64,000 bases of DNA from G965215145 sp965215145 (lineage in GTDB: Bacteria > Bacteroidota > Rhodothermia > Rhodothermales > JANQRZ01), in contig OZ244038.1 of NCBI GenBank assembly GCA_965215145.1, positions 2,418,001 to 2,482,000 on the forward strand. Direction: 5' to 3'. The notes beneath the pieces were generated by a model. That model was not told the DNA's origin and did no database searches. It saw nothing but the letters and a program-made list of their open reading frames with translations. Every line of letters begins with the position of its first letter. The stretch's first letter is position 1. The translations under genes were made by a program, and so were the position numbers. Shown here piece by piece: positions 50,407 to 61,077 of the stretch.

Positions 50407-50436
50407 TGTAGGGGCGCGATAGATCGTGCCCCTACA
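50407..50436. repeat. GTAGGGGC palindromic repeat, variant copy 3
   Basis: Arms TGTAGGGGC (50407-50415) and GCCCCTACA (50428-50436), with further pairing of the inner bases GCGAT and ATCGT. It lies 16 bases after copy 2 and upstream of the ABC exporter gene. Confidence 0.85.
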
Positions 50437-50497
50437 CCATCGGTGAGGCTGTGGTGTAGGCGAAACAGCCCGGCGTCGTCCGAGGTTGAGGCCGGGC

Positions 50498-52303
<1,806 letters not shown>

Positions 52304-52307
52304 CCGC

Positions 52308-53045
52308 TCAGCGAGAGACGGCGAACCGCAGCGTCGCCCGGCCGCCGTCCGGGGTGCGGGCGCGCGCGAAGTAGACCCCCGCCGGCAGCGCCCGGACGTC
52401 CAACGGCACGGCGCCGCCCTCACCTCCCCTAAGGTTCAGCCCGCCTACCCGTCGGCCCAGCACGTCGAACACGTCGAGCGTCAGCCTGCCAGCCCCAGCC
52501 CCCTCGACCGTGAGAGTCACGGCCTCCGCGGCGGGGTTGGGAAACGCGCTCAGCCGCAGCCGCGACGGCGCAACGGCGGGCGGCTCCGAGGAGACGTAGT
52601 TCGACAGGTCGATGACCGACGTGTCGGGAGTAGACGTTCCGCCCGAGTAGACGAGCAGCGTGTCCGCCCCGAACCCGCTGCCGCCGTCGCAGATAACGCA
52701 GGGGTCGAAGCCCCCGATTCGGAAGGTGGCGGTCTCCCCTGGCGCGAGGTCCATCATGGCTACGATGCCCGGCTCAGGCTCAATGAGGTACTCGCCGGCG
52801 AAAGTCGTGTCCGGCAGCGTCAGGCTGACGTAGTAACCGCTCGCCGCATAGAACGACACGACCACGCTGTCGAACGCCACCGTCACGCTGGTCTCGTTCG
52901 TGATGATCACGGTGTCTTCGGTCGGATAGAACAGCGTGTCCGGCGAGACCGTGAGCGGCGCGCCCGCCCTCCCCACCGACTGAGCATTCGCGCCGACGGC
53001 GCAGAGGAAGACGGCAGCAGATGCGACGTAACGGAGGCTACGCAT
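52308..53045 (-). CDS. Small secreted protein with T9SS sorting domain
   Basis: 245 residues from the ATG at 53045. The signal is MRSLRYVASAAVFLCAVGAN-A. Residues about 30-145 form an Ig-like/ASPM-SPD-2-type beta domain (LFYPTEDTVIITNETSVTV, LAPGETATFRIGGFDPCVIC), with a CVIC pair that may be redox-active or disulfide-bonded. The C-terminal T9SS domain runs from SAFPNPAAEAVTLTV, through DVFDVLGRRVGGL, to RFAVSR. A good promoter lies 33 bases upstream of the start. It converges with the ABC exporter. Function is unknown. Confidence 0.88.
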   Translation of the reverse strand: MRSLRYVASAAVFLCAVGANAQSVGRAGAPLTVSPDTLFYPTEDTVIITNETSVTVAFDSVVVSFYAASGYYVSLTLPDTTFAGEYLIEPEPGIVAMMDLAPGETATFRIGGFDPCVICDGGSGFGADTLLVYSGGTSTPDTSVIDLSNYVSSEPPAVAPSRLRLSAFPNPAAEAVTLTVEGAGAGRLTLDVFDVLGRRVGGLNLRGGEGGAVPLDVRALPAGVYFARARTPDGGRATLRFAVSR

Positions 53046-53077
53046 ACCTGTGACCCTCGCCGTTGGTGATGGTCTCC

Positions 53078-53106
53078 AGTATAAACCGTCCCGACCATAA
53101 CCGCAA
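53078..53106 (-). promoter_or_regulatory. Promoter of the small T9SS protein gene
   Basis: The minus strand reads TTGCGG, 17 bases, TATACT. It equally fits TTG-N20-TA of Bacteroidota promoters. The expected start of transcription is about 25 bases before the ATG. Confidence 0.7.
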
Positions 53107-53171
53107 GTGCCTGGCCGCTCAGCTAGCGTGCCCGTGCGTAGAATCTCGCCCATCGCCCCTTTCCCTCCCCC

Positions 53172-54086
53172 ATGATCCAGCTCGACCGGAGTCTTAGCAC
53201 GCCCGTCGGGGAGCAGCTCGCCGAGCAGCTCCGGTTCCACCTCGCCACGGGGCGGTTCCGGCCGGGCGAGCAGCTCCCCTCGACGCGCGCCCTCGCCGAC
53301 CAGGTCGGCGTCTCGTTCCACACCGTCCGCAAGGCGTACCAGGCGCTCGAGGGGGAGGGGCTGCTGGAGGCCCGGCGGGGGTCCGGCTACACCGTCGTCG
53401 GGCGGGGGCCGGAGCCGGTGGCGGACCGGCTGGAGCGCGGGGCGGCCGTCGTGCAGGAGGCCGTGCAGCGGCTGATCGGGCTGGGGCTCGACGAGGACGA
53501 GATCGGGGGGCTCGTGGAGGAGCAACTCGCCTTCCTCGACCGGGGGGCGCGCCCGCGCGTCGTCGTGGCGGCGCCGTACCGGGAGCTCGCCGAGGCCACC
53601 GCCGAGCAGGTCAGCGCGGCGGTGCAGGAGCGCGCCGAGGCGATCCTCCTCGGCGGCCTCCCCAGCGTCCCCGCCGTCGACCTCGTCGTGGTGCCGCACG
53701 CGGCGTACCGGCAGGCCGTGCAGGCGCTGCCGCAGGCCGAGGTCGTCGGTGTGCTGGTGCACCCCCCGTCCGGGGTGTTGGCCGAGGTGGCGCGGCTGCT
53801 CCCCACCCAGACGCTCGGCCTCGTGACGCGCTACCCCGACGCCGTGCAGCCGCTGCTGGCGGAGCTCCGCCACCTCACCGGCTTCGGCGGCCCCGCGCTC
53901 GCGCTCGCCGCCGACGCCGGGCGGGACCGCCTCGCGGACCTCGCCGCCGAGGTGGACCTGCTGGTCTTCACCCCACAGGCCCACCGCCGCCTCCGCCCGC
54001 TGCTCGCGGACGTGCCGCACGCGTTGCTAACACTCACCGTGGACCGAGGCGCGCTGGAGGCCGTCGCCGCCGCCGTCCGGCGATGA
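53172..54086 (+). CDS. GntR-family transcriptional regulator
   Basis: 304 residues. The winged helix-turn-helix (about 8-75: QLAEQLRFHLATGRFRPGEQ, LPSTRALADQVGVSFHTVRK, YQALEGEGLLEARRGSGYTV) is a standard GntR domain. The remaining 225 residues form an alpha/beta region (VDLVVVPHAAYRQAVQAL, VVGVLVHPPSGVLAEVARLL) resembling the periplasmic-binding-like ligand domain of YtrA/Bacteroidota GntR proteins rather than FCD or UTRA. The effector is unknown. It faces away from the T9SS gene, with 126 bases between. Confidence 0.9.
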   Translation: MIQLDRSLSTPVGEQLAEQLRFHLATGRFRPGEQLPSTRALADQVGVSFHTVRKAYQALEGEGLLEARRGSGYTVVGRGPEPVADRLERGAAVVQEAVQRLIGLGLDEDEIGGLVEEQLAFLDRGARPRVVVAAPYRELAEATAEQVSAAVQERAEAILLGGLPSVPAVDLVVVPHAAYRQAVQALPQAEVVGVLVHPPSGVLAEVARLLPTQTLGLVTRYPDAVQPLLAELRHLTGFGGPALALAADAGRDRLADLAAEVDLLVFTPQAHRRLRPLLADVPHALLTLTVDRGALEAVAAAVRR

Positions 54087-54150
54087 GTCAGGAGATCGGG
54101 CGTTACTCGCGGGGCGCCAGCGGCGGCTACCCAGCCGACGCCTCCACGCC

Positions 54151-54798
54151 ATGACTGCTCCCCGGACGCTCCTCGTCGCGGCCCTCCTCGGCCTCGTCTC
54201 GCCTGCCGCGGCCCAGCTCTCTCCCCGCCCCCTCCCCCGTCCGGACTCGGACCAAGTGCTGGTCACGGCCGGTGCGGGCGCAGCCCTGCCGGCCTACCCA
54301 AACCGCCTTCGCGCGGACGGTCCTCAACCGGAGTTCCGGTTTGCGCTCCAGCTCCGCATCCGCCGCGGACTCTACGGCGGCCTCGGCTTCACCTACGCCG
54401 CCTTCTCGCCCCCCGCCCAGGCGAGCCGGTATGGCCGCGTCCGGGCAGCCCTCGTTGGCCCCGCCCTCGTACTGGAACGACCGAGTCGGCTCGCCCCCTA
54501 TCTCCGCGTGGAGGTCGGCCCCCTCCTCTACCGGACCGTGCGGCTGGGCTTCTCCGACGGCGAGCTCGTCGAGGGCGTCTCGAGGTCGGCGGGGTGGCAG
54601 ACGGGGCTGGGGGTGGGCACGGCGGTGGGCCTTCGGCTGAGGGCGCGGCGCAGGATTCAACCGTTCGCCGAGGTGGGGTATCTGCTGGGGCTCGTGCGGG
54701 GAGGGAGGATGGCCTACGTCCCGCTCCGCGTCGGGATCGTCGTGGACGTGTACTACGCCGAAGCCACCGGCCGCGCGCGCGGCGGCGGGAGCCGCTGA
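54151..54798 (+). CDS. Outer-membrane beta-barrel protein
   Basis: 215 residues. The signal is MTAPRTLLVAALLGLVSPAA-AQ. The mature part alternates hydrophobic and polar residues with aromatic girdles (FRFALQLRIRRGLYGGLGFT, IQPFAEVGYLLGLVRGGRM, VPLRVGIVVDVYYAEA), consistent with an 8-stranded OMP_b-brl-like barrel. It has no lipobox and no T9SS domain. It starts 64 bases after the GntR gene and might be its target. The role is unknown. Confidence 0.72.
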   Translation: MTAPRTLLVAALLGLVSPAAAQLSPRPLPRPDSDQVLVTAGAGAALPAYPNRLRADGPQPEFRFALQLRIRRGLYGGLGFTYAAFSPPAQASRYGRVRAALVGPALVLERPSRLAPYLRVEVGPLLYRTVRLGFSDGELVEGVSRSAGWQTGLGVGTAVGLRLRARRRIQPFAEVGYLLGLVRGGRMAYVPLRVGIVVDVYYAEATGRARGGGSR

Positions 54799-54847
54799 TC
54801 CCGTAGCGAGGGGGATGCCGTTGCCACGGCCGTCCGCCGACGAACGA

Positions 54848-54877
54848 GCGGCGCCCCAGCCGAAGCCGGGGCGCCGC
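54848..54877. terminator. Bidirectional hairpin between convergent genes
   Basis: A 10-bp perfect stem (54848-54857 with 54868-54877) and a 10-base loop between the barrel gene (plus) and the LysM gene (minus). No T-run on either strand. Confidence 0.6.
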
Positions 54878-54901
54878 CGAGGGGGAAGCCCGAGAGCCGC
54901 G

Positions 54902-55366
54902 CTACGCCTGCTGTGGGATGCGGATCTTCTGGCCGGGGTAGATCTTGTCCGGGTCCTGGATCACCTCGCGGTTGGCCTCGAAGAGCTCCTTGTACTTCTG
55001 GGGGTCGCCGTAGTGGCGCTCGGCGATCTTCGAGAGCGTGTCGCCGGACTCGACGGTGTAGTATGTCACCTTCGGGGCCTTCGGCTCCTCGCGCTCGATG
55101 CGCAGCCCGTCGTCGTCGACCTGCTCGACGCCGCGGACGTTGCCCGCTAGGAGGACGGCCTTCTCGCGGGCGGCGCGGGAGTTCGCCTTGCCGATGAGGG
55201 TGACGCGCCCGCCCTCGTAGCGCACGCCGAGGCCGCTGACCTGGTCGCCCATCCGGCGCTCGATGTACTGCTTCACCTTAGCGGCGGCGTCGGGGTCGTG
55301 CTCTTTTTCTTTGGCCTTGCCGACGACGTCGTCGCCCTTGTCGCGGAGGAAGTCGAGGAGTCCCAT
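54902..55366 (-). CDS. BON and LysM domain protein (Kbp/YgaU-like)
   Basis: 154 residues. The N-terminal 30 residues (MGLLDFLRDKGDDVVG) have no signal peptide. A BON domain is at about 28-92 (VKQYIERRMG, VRYEGGRVTLIGKANSRAAR, VRGVEQVDDDGL), and a LysM domain at about 103-152 (YYTVESGDTLSKIAERHYGD, IYPGQKIRIPQ). Architecture and length match Kbp, a potassium-binding protein of E. coli, a cytoplasmic stress-related protein. Potassium binding here is by homology only. Confidence 0.93.
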   Translation of the reverse strand: MGLLDFLRDKGDDVVGKAKEKEHDPDAAAKVKQYIERRMGDQVSGLGVRYEGGRVTLIGKANSRAAREKAVLLAGNVRGVEQVDDDGLRIEREEPKAPKVTYYTVESGDTLSKIAERHYGDPQKYKELFEANREVIQDPDKIYPGQKIRIPQQA

Positions 55367-55426
55367 GGTCGTAGAGGGGGTTGGAGGGTGAAGGGGTTGG
55401 AGGGGACGGAAGGTAAGGAGGGGAGG

Positions 55427-57379
55427 CTACAACTCGGAGAGCGTGCAGGTGCGCCCCGCGTTCTGCTCGTCGAGCCAGTCGACCAGCGGGGCGAAGTAGT
55501 TCAGCATGGGCTCGGCCGAGAGGCCCTCGCCGAGGGCGTCTTCGAGGAGCGTGCGCCAGTCCACCGTCGCGCCGGGCTCGAGGATCTCGCGGAGGAAGGC
55601 GCCCACGTCCTCGCGCCCGAAGTAGTTCGTGTTGCGGGGGTCCTCGCCGAGGATCTCGGTCGCGATGTGGTCGTGGAGCTGGAAGAGGAGGACGAACGAG
55701 AGGGCGTAGTCGTAGTACTGCGCCGCGTCGTTGTTGATGTGGGTCTTCGTGGCGGCGTCGTTGTACGGGCTCCCGACGGCGGCGCGCGCGGGGTCCGGCG
55801 GGGCGATGCCCTGGTAGCGGCGCTTGAGGTCCCACCAGCGGGCGTTCCACTCGTCGGCGGGGAGGTCGTCGGCGTAGAGGGCGCGCTCGAACTCCGTCAT
55901 CACCCCGGCGCTCCAGGGGATGAAGACGGCGTAGTTCAGCGCCTCCTTCAGCAGCCCCTGCACCGGGTCCGGTACGGCGCCCTCCTCGATCAAGCCGATC
56001 TCCTGCGCGAACCGGGGCTGCATGGCCGCCAGCCCCATGAGGCTGCCGACGGCCTCGTGGAAGGCGCGGTTGGCGCCGCCGCGCAGCACAAGCGGCACCT
56101 CGGGGTTGGTGTACGAGTCGAAGTAGTAGACGTGGCCGAGCTCGTGGTGCGTCGTCTCGTACCACTCGCTCGTCGGCTCGACGCTCATGAGCGAGCGGAT
56201 GTCGTCCTCGAGGTCGAGGTGCCAGGCGCTGGCGTGGGTGTTCTTCTTGTGGTCGGCGCCCTCGGGGAGCGGGTAGAGCGAGCTCTCGGTGTAGAAGCTC
56301 TCCGGCAGCTCCTCGAAGCCGAGCGAGACGTAGAACCGCTCGGCCTGCTCGACGAGCCACTCCGGCTCCTTCTCGGCGAGCGCCGCGTCGAGGTCGAGCC
56401 CCTCGACGTCCACGAGCGCGCTCCAGTCCTGGCCCCAGCGGTTCGGGAGCCAGTGCGCGGGGATGAGTTCGGGGACGGGCTCGCCGTAGCGCGCGGCGAG
56501 CTCGTGGCGGGTCCAGGTGTGGAGGCCGCAGTAGAGCGGGCGGAGCTCGCGGTTGATCCGCGCCATCGTCTCGGCCATCTCCTCGGTGGTCATCCCGTAG
56601 TCCGAGACCTGGTAGCCGAAGTAGTCGTCGTAGCCGAGCGCCCGGACGGTGGCGTTGCGGAGGCGCTGGAGATCCCGCAACCCCTCGGTCAGCGTCGGGC
56701 CGACCTCCTTCGAGGCGCGCCACCACGCGAGGCGGCGGTCCGTGTCGGTCTCCTCGCGGAGGGCGCGGTCGATCTCGTTCGGGGTGACCTCCTCGCCGTC
56801 GAGCGTGAAGGCGAACCCGAAGAGCCGCTCGTTCTGCGCCGTCTCCGCGGCGATCCGCTGGCGGACGAGGGCGGGCTCGGTCTGGGGGTTCGCCGCGGCG
56901 GCATAAAGGACGGCGTCGAGCTGGCGGGCCTGGAGGTCGGTGAGGTGCTCGCGGTGCTCCAGGAGCCGGCGGGCTTCCTCGATGACCGCGACGCTGCCGG
57001 TGTAGTCGGCCAGCGCCTCGTCGGCCGCGCGGGCGCGCGCGGCGACGGTGGTGTCGCCCTCGACGATGCGGGTGTTCGCCTCCCACTGCGCCAGCGCCGA
57101 GGCGTAGTAGAGCGGCTGCACGCGGGCGGCGTATTCGGCGAGGAACTCGTCGGCGTCGACGCGGGCGATCTCGGCCTCGTCCGGCGGGGCCGGCGGGGCC
57201 GGGTCCGCCTCGATCACCGGGACGTCGCCATCATCCACGTCGATCTCGCCGTTCTCGGCGGGGTCCACCTCCTCGACAGGCGGGGTGACGGTGCCGGGCC
57301 GCTGGGGCTGATTGACGGTGCGCGGTGCGCAGGCCGCGAGGAGCAGGGTGAGCGCGAGGAAGAGCGAGAGGCGGGCCAT
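55427..57379 (-). CDS. M2-family metallopeptidase lipoprotein (peptidyl-dipeptidase A-like)
   Basis: 650 residues from the ATG at 57379. The lipobox is LAAC (Cys17), then an acidic Pro-rich linker (about 20-80) before the catalytic domain. The zinc site is HHELGH (HExxH, about 410), and the third ligand Glu is in NRAFHEAVGSLMGL, exactly the ACE-type spacing. Other M2 features are YDDYFGYQVSDYGM, HAWHLDLEDD-like (ASAWHLDLEDD) and THHELGHVYYF. It should cleave dipeptides from peptide C-termini at the cell envelope, a nutritional or signalling role. It is divergent from the TonB receptor at 57559, possibly functionally linked to peptide uptake. Confidence 0.95.
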   Translation of the reverse strand: MARLSLFLALTLLLAACAPRTVNQPQRPGTVTPPVEEVDPAENGEIDVDDGDVPVIEADPAPPAPPDEAEIARVDADEFLAEYAARVQPLYYASALAQWEANTRIVEGDTTVAARARAADEALADYTGSVAVIEEARRLLEHREHLTDLQARQLDAVLYAAAANPQTEPALVRQRIAAETAQNERLFGFAFTLDGEEVTPNEIDRALREETDTDRRLAWWRASKEVGPTLTEGLRDLQRLRNATVRALGYDDYFGYQVSDYGMTTEEMAETMARINRELRPLYCGLHTWTRHELAARYGEPVPELIPAHWLPNRWGQDWSALVDVEGLDLDAALAEKEPEWLVEQAERFYVSLGFEELPESFYTESSLYPLPEGADHKKNTHASAWHLDLEDDIRSLMSVEPTSEWYETTHHELGHVYYFDSYTNPEVPLVLRGGANRAFHEAVGSLMGLAAMQPRFAQEIGLIEEGAVPDPVQGLLKEALNYAVFIPWSAGVMTEFERALYADDLPADEWNARWWDLKRRYQGIAPPDPARAAVGSPYNDAATKTHINNDAAQYYDYALSFVLLFQLHDHIATEILGEDPRNTNYFGREDVGAFLREILEPGATVDWRTLLEDALGEGLSAEPMLNYFAPLVDWLDEQNAGRTCTLSEL

Positions 57380-57502
57380 AGGGAGCGGCGGCGGGTGGCG
57401 GAGAGCAAATATAGCCCGTCTCACCCGCCCGTCTCGCCTGCCGCCGTTACTCCCGCGAAGCGCCGAGCGGCTGAGGCGCAACGGTGTTCCCTCCGATTTG
57501 GA

Positions 57503-57533
57503 TTGCGCCGGCCCCGCGGTTTCGCTATCGTCG
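57503..57533 (+). promoter_or_regulatory. Promoter for the TonB receptor gene
   Basis: TTG at 57503, 20 bases, TATCGTCG at 57526. It supports a translation start downstream of it (57559) rather than the GTG at 57484. Confidence 0.45.
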
Positions 57534-57558
57534 CTGCGCCCACCGAACCCTGCTGCCG

Positions 57559-59961
57559 TTGCCCCTCCCCTCCCCTCGCCGCGCCGGACTGCTCCTCGCT
57601 GCGCTCCTCTGCGCCGCGCCCGTGGCAGCCCAGTCGGTGACGTTCAGCGGGGGCGTACGCGACGCCGCCAGCGGCGAGGCGCTCCTCGGGGCCAACGTCT
57701 TCGCCCCGGCCTTCGAGGCCGGCACCGTCGCCAACGCCTACGGGTTCTTCAGCCTCACGCTCCCCCACGCCGATTCTTCAACCACGCTGCTCGTCTCGTA
57801 CATCGGCTACGAGGCGCAGGCGCTCCGGCTGCCCCTCGCAGCCGACTCCGCGCTCGCGGTGGCGCTCGTGCCGACGGCCGGAGAGCTGGGGGAGTTGGAG
57901 GTCACGGCCGAGCGGGACCCGCTGGAAGACACGCAGATGAGCGCCGCCTCGATGACGCCGCGCGAGATCCAGGCGCTCCCGGCGCTCTTGGGCGAGGTCG
58001 ACGTGCTGAAGGCGCTCCAACTCCTGCCCGGCGTGCAGAGCGGGAGCGAGGGCACGAGCGGGCTCTACGTCCGCGGCGGCGGCCCGGACCAGAACCTCAT
58101 CCTCCTCGACGGCGCCCCGGTCTACAACGCGAGCCACCTCTTCGGCTTCTTCTCCGTCTTTAACGCCGACGCGCTCCGCGCCGTGGACCTCGTGACGGGC
58201 GGGTTCCCCGCGCGCTACGGCGGCCGGCTCTCCTCCGTGCTCGACATCCGCATGAGGGAGGGGAACCTCCGGGAGGTCGCCGGCGAGGGCGCCGTGGGGC
58301 TCGTGGCGAGCCGGCTCACCGTCGAGGGGCCGATCCTCAAGGACCGCGCGGCGTTCCTCGTCTCCGGCCGGCGGACCTACGTGGACCTCCTCGCCAAGCC
58401 GTTTCTACCCGAGGGGCAGGACGTGGGGTACTACTTCTACGACCTCAACGCGAAGGCCCACGCCGTCCTCGGCCCGCGCGACCGCGTCTACCTCAGCGCC
58501 TACACCGGCCGCGACCGGTTCTTCGCCAACATCGACGAGCGCGCCTTCGAAGGCGATGAGGCCGGTGGGGGCGGCGGGGAGATCGAGGACGAGTTCGAGG
58601 GGGGGTTCGCGTGGGGCAACCTCACGACGACGCTCCGCTGGAACCACGTCTTCTCGCCGAAGCTCTTCGCCAACGCCTCGCTCCTCTACAGCCGCTACCG
58701 GCTCGACATCGAGAACCGCGTGCGGACCCGGCTCTTCACCGGACCCGACGGCGAGGCCGTGACGGAGACGTTCGAGGCCAACTACCGCTCCGGCATCCGC
58801 GACCTCAGCGCCCGGCTCGACGTGGACTTCGTGCCGAGCCCGGCGCACTACGTCCGCCTCGGCGGCGAGGTCGTCCGCCACCGCTACCGCCCCGGCGCCG
58901 TCCAGACCAGCGCCACCGGGGGCGTCCTCCCAACCGACACGCTGCTCGCCGCGTCCCCGCCCGTCGAGGCCACCGAGGCTGTGCTCTACGCCGAGGACGA
59001 CGTCCGGCTGACGGATCGGCTGAAGGTGAACGTCGGCCTCCACGCCTCGGGGTTCTGGGTCCGCGACGAGGGGTACCTCTCCGTCCAGCCCCGGCTCGCC
59101 GCGCGCTACCGGCTCGGCCGGCGGACGGCGGTGAAGGCGAGCTACGCGCGGATGCAGCAGTACGTCCACCTCCTCGCCAACTCCGGGATCGGGCTGCCGA
59201 CGGACCTCTGGCTCCCGGCCACCGAGGCCGTCCCCCCGCAGCGGGCGTGGCAGGCGGCCGTCGGCGTCGTCCGCACCCTCGGCGACGGCTTCGAGGCCAG
59301 CGCTGAGGGGTACTACAAGCGGATGGACGGGCTCATCGAGTACGAGGAGGGCGCGGGGTTCTTCAACACGGCGCTCGGGGACTGGGAGGAGCAGGTGACG
59401 AGCGGGACCGGCGAGGCGTACGGCCTGGAGCTCCTCCTGAAAAAGAGCCGGGGCCGGACGACGGGGTGGGTCGGCTACACGCTGGCCTGGAGCACCCGCC
59501 GGTTCGAGGTGCTCAACGAGGGCCGCGCCTTCCCCTACCGCTACGACCGCCGCCACGACGTCTCCGTCGTCCTGAACCACAAGCTCAGCCGGCGGACCGA
59601 GCTCGCGGCGACGTGGGTGTTCGGGACGGGGCCGGCGGTGACGCTGCCGCTGGCGCGGTTCGAGCCGTTCGGGGAGGGGTTCGGCGGGGGCTTCTTCGGC
59701 TCCGGCGGCGACGCCACGTTCTACGGCGAGCGCAACGGGTTCCGCATGGGCGCCTACCACCGCCTCGACGTCGCCGTCAACTTCCATAAGGAGACCCGGT
59801 GGGGCGAGCGGACGATCACGCTCGGGCTCTACAACGCGTACAACCGCAAGAACCCGTTCTTCATGTACCTCGACTCGGGGTTCGGGGACGAGCCGGCGCA
59901 GTTCCGGCAGGTCAGCCTGTTCCCCGTGATCCCCGCCCTCTCCTACCGCTTCCGGTTCTGA
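57559..59961 (+). CDS. TonB-dependent receptor with carboxypeptidase-like domain
   Basis: 800 residues if started at the TTG at 57559 (then PLPSPRRAGLLLAALLCAA, a normal signal peptide cleaved at VAAQ). The GTG at 57484 would precede the likely promoter element. The CarboxypepD_reg-like domain (about 25-105, SGGVRDAASGEALLGANVF) precedes a plug (about 140-225: GTSGLYVRGGGPDQNLILLD, GGFPARYGGRLSSVLDIRM) and a barrel ending IPALSYRFRF. The RGGGPDQNLILLDGAPVYN form is typical of receptors paired with DUF4249 lipoproteins, and one follows at 60046. The ligand is unknown; adjacency to an M2 peptidase hints at peptides. Confidence 0.92.
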   Translation: MPLPSPRRAGLLLAALLCAAPVAAQSVTFSGGVRDAASGEALLGANVFAPAFEAGTVANAYGFFSLTLPHADSSTTLLVSYIGYEAQALRLPLAADSALAVALVPTAGELGELEVTAERDPLEDTQMSAASMTPREIQALPALLGEVDVLKALQLLPGVQSGSEGTSGLYVRGGGPDQNLILLDGAPVYNASHLFGFFSVFNADALRAVDLVTGGFPARYGGRLSSVLDIRMREGNLREVAGEGAVGLVASRLTVEGPILKDRAAFLVSGRRTYVDLLAKPFLPEGQDVGYYFYDLNAKAHAVLGPRDRVYLSAYTGRDRFFANIDERAFEGDEAGGGGGEIEDEFEGGFAWGNLTTTLRWNHVFSPKLFANASLLYSRYRLDIENRVRTRLFTGPDGEAVTETFEANYRSGIRDLSARLDVDFVPSPAHYVRLGGEVVRHRYRPGAVQTSATGGVLPTDTLLAASPPVEATEAVLYAEDDVRLTDRLKVNVGLHASGFWVRDEGYLSVQPRLAARYRLGRRTAVKASYARMQQYVHLLANSGIGLPTDLWLPATEAVPPQRAWQAAVGVVRTLGDGFEASAEGYYKRMDGLIEYEEGAGFFNTALGDWEEQVTSGTGEAYGLELLLKKSRGRTTGWVGYTLAWSTRRFEVLNEGRAFPYRYDRRHDVSVVLNHKLSRRTELAATWVFGTGPAVTLPLARFEPFGEGFGGGFFGSGGDATFYGERNGFRMGAYHRLDVAVNFHKETRWGERTITLGLYNAYNRKNPFFMYLDSGFGDEPAQFRQVSLFPVIPALSYRFRF

Positions 59962-59968
59962 CCCCGCT

Positions 59969-60012
59969 TCGGGGGCGTACGCCTCGGGGGCGTATGCCAT
60001 GCGCCCCTACAG
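59969..60012. repeat. Tandem 15-mers and GTAGGGGCG-like palindromic remnant, copy 4
   Basis: TCGGGGGCGTACGCC (59969-59983) and TCGGGGGCGTATGCC (59984-59998) lie in tandem, followed by ATGCGCCCCTAC. On the minus strand this reads GTAGGGGCGCAT and then two ACGCCCCCGA units, related to the repeats at 43273 and 50363. It lies between receptor and lipoprotein genes. Confidence 0.65.
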
Positions 60013-60045
60013 ACGGCGCCGCGCCGCACCCTGCACCTGATCGAC

Positions 60046-61065
60046 ATGACCCCTCGCACCTCGCTCGTCCTGGCGGTCCTCATGGTCGGCGCGCTCGGCC
60101 TCGCGGCCTGCGACTTCGACCAGGTCGTGGACGTGGACGTGCCGGAGGAGCCGCCCCGCCTCGTCGTCGGCGGCTTCCTCGCGGCCGACAGCGTGTTCAG
60201 CCTCCGCCTCGGCCGCAGCGTCCCGGCGCTCGCGCCGGAGGACCCCTTCGGCGAGGACGGCACCCGCCGCCGCGTCACCGACGCCACCGTCCGCATCCTC
60301 GCCGCCGACGGCGGCCTCGTGGCCGAGCTGGCCCACGTCGGCGGTGCGCCGGGGCCGGAGGGGCTGCCCTACGAGCGGGGGACGTACCGGGCGGTGAACG
60401 GCGCGACGGCCCGCGCGGGCGAGACGTACACCCTCCGCGCCGAGGCGCCCGGTCTCCCTGCCGTCGTCGCCACCACCCGCCTCCCCGCCGTCGTCCCCGT
60501 CGAGGTCACCGAGGTGGGTGACGAGGGCGAGGGCGACGGGTTCAGCCCCCCCACGTTTGCCGCGACCCTCCGCTGGGACGACCCCGAGGGCGACGACGTC
60601 TACCGCGTCCGGGTCCGCCTCACCGTCCGCGACGGGGACTCCCTCCTCTTCCGCGGTCCGCGGGACTTCTTCAGCAGCGACCCCTTCCTCCGCGCCTCCT
60701 TCGGCGCCCTCGACGGTGACGAGATCGACCTCGACGGCGACGACGGGGGCGAGCGGTTCTACGGCGACGGCGCCCTCCTCCGCGACTCGTTCTTCGACGG
60801 GGGTTCCCGCTCGCTCCGCCTGCGGGTCTTCTGGGACCGGTTCGAGCCGCCGGTGACGGGGGCCTACGAGGTCGTGCTCGAGCGGCTCTCGGAGCCCTTC
60901 GTGCGCTACGCGCAGTCGCGGGACCTCCAGGACGACTCCGAGGCGAACCCGTTCGCGGAGCCGCTGGAGCTGTTCAGCAACGTCGAGGGCGGGCTCGGCG
61001 TGTTCGCCGGCCTGACGAGGTCGGCGGCGGAGGTGGACCGCGGAGCAGCCGGGACGGGAGATTAG
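60046..61065 (+). CDS. DUF4249-family lipoprotein
   Basis: 339 residues. The lipobox is LAAC (Cys22). The N-terminal FDQVVDVDVPEEPPRLVVGG is the hallmark of DUF4249, and SFGALD-like and ARAGETYTLRAEAPGLPAV segments follow. These lipoproteins accompany carboxypeptidase-domain TonB receptors and probably cap or assist them at the outer membrane. The gene begins 84 bases after the receptor stop and is likely co-transcribed. The C-terminus (LELFSNVEGGLGVFAGLTRS) is the conserved DUF4249 end. Confidence 0.92.
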   Translation: MTPRTSLVLAVLMVGALGLAACDFDQVVDVDVPEEPPRLVVGGFLAADSVFSLRLGRSVPALAPEDPFGEDGTRRRVTDATVRILAADGGLVAELAHVGGAPGPEGLPYERGTYRAVNGATARAGETYTLRAEAPGLPAVVATTRLPAVVPVEVTEVGDEGEGDGFSPPTFAATLRWDDPEGDDVYRVRVRLTVRDGDSLLFRGPRDFFSSDPFLRASFGALDGDEIDLDGDDGGERFYGDGALLRDSFFDGGSRSLRLRVFWDRFEPPVTGAYEVVLERLSEPFVRYAQSRDLQDDSEANPFAEPLELFSNVEGGLGVFAGLTRSAAEVDRGAAGTGD

Positions 61066-61077
61066 TTTACCAGGCCC

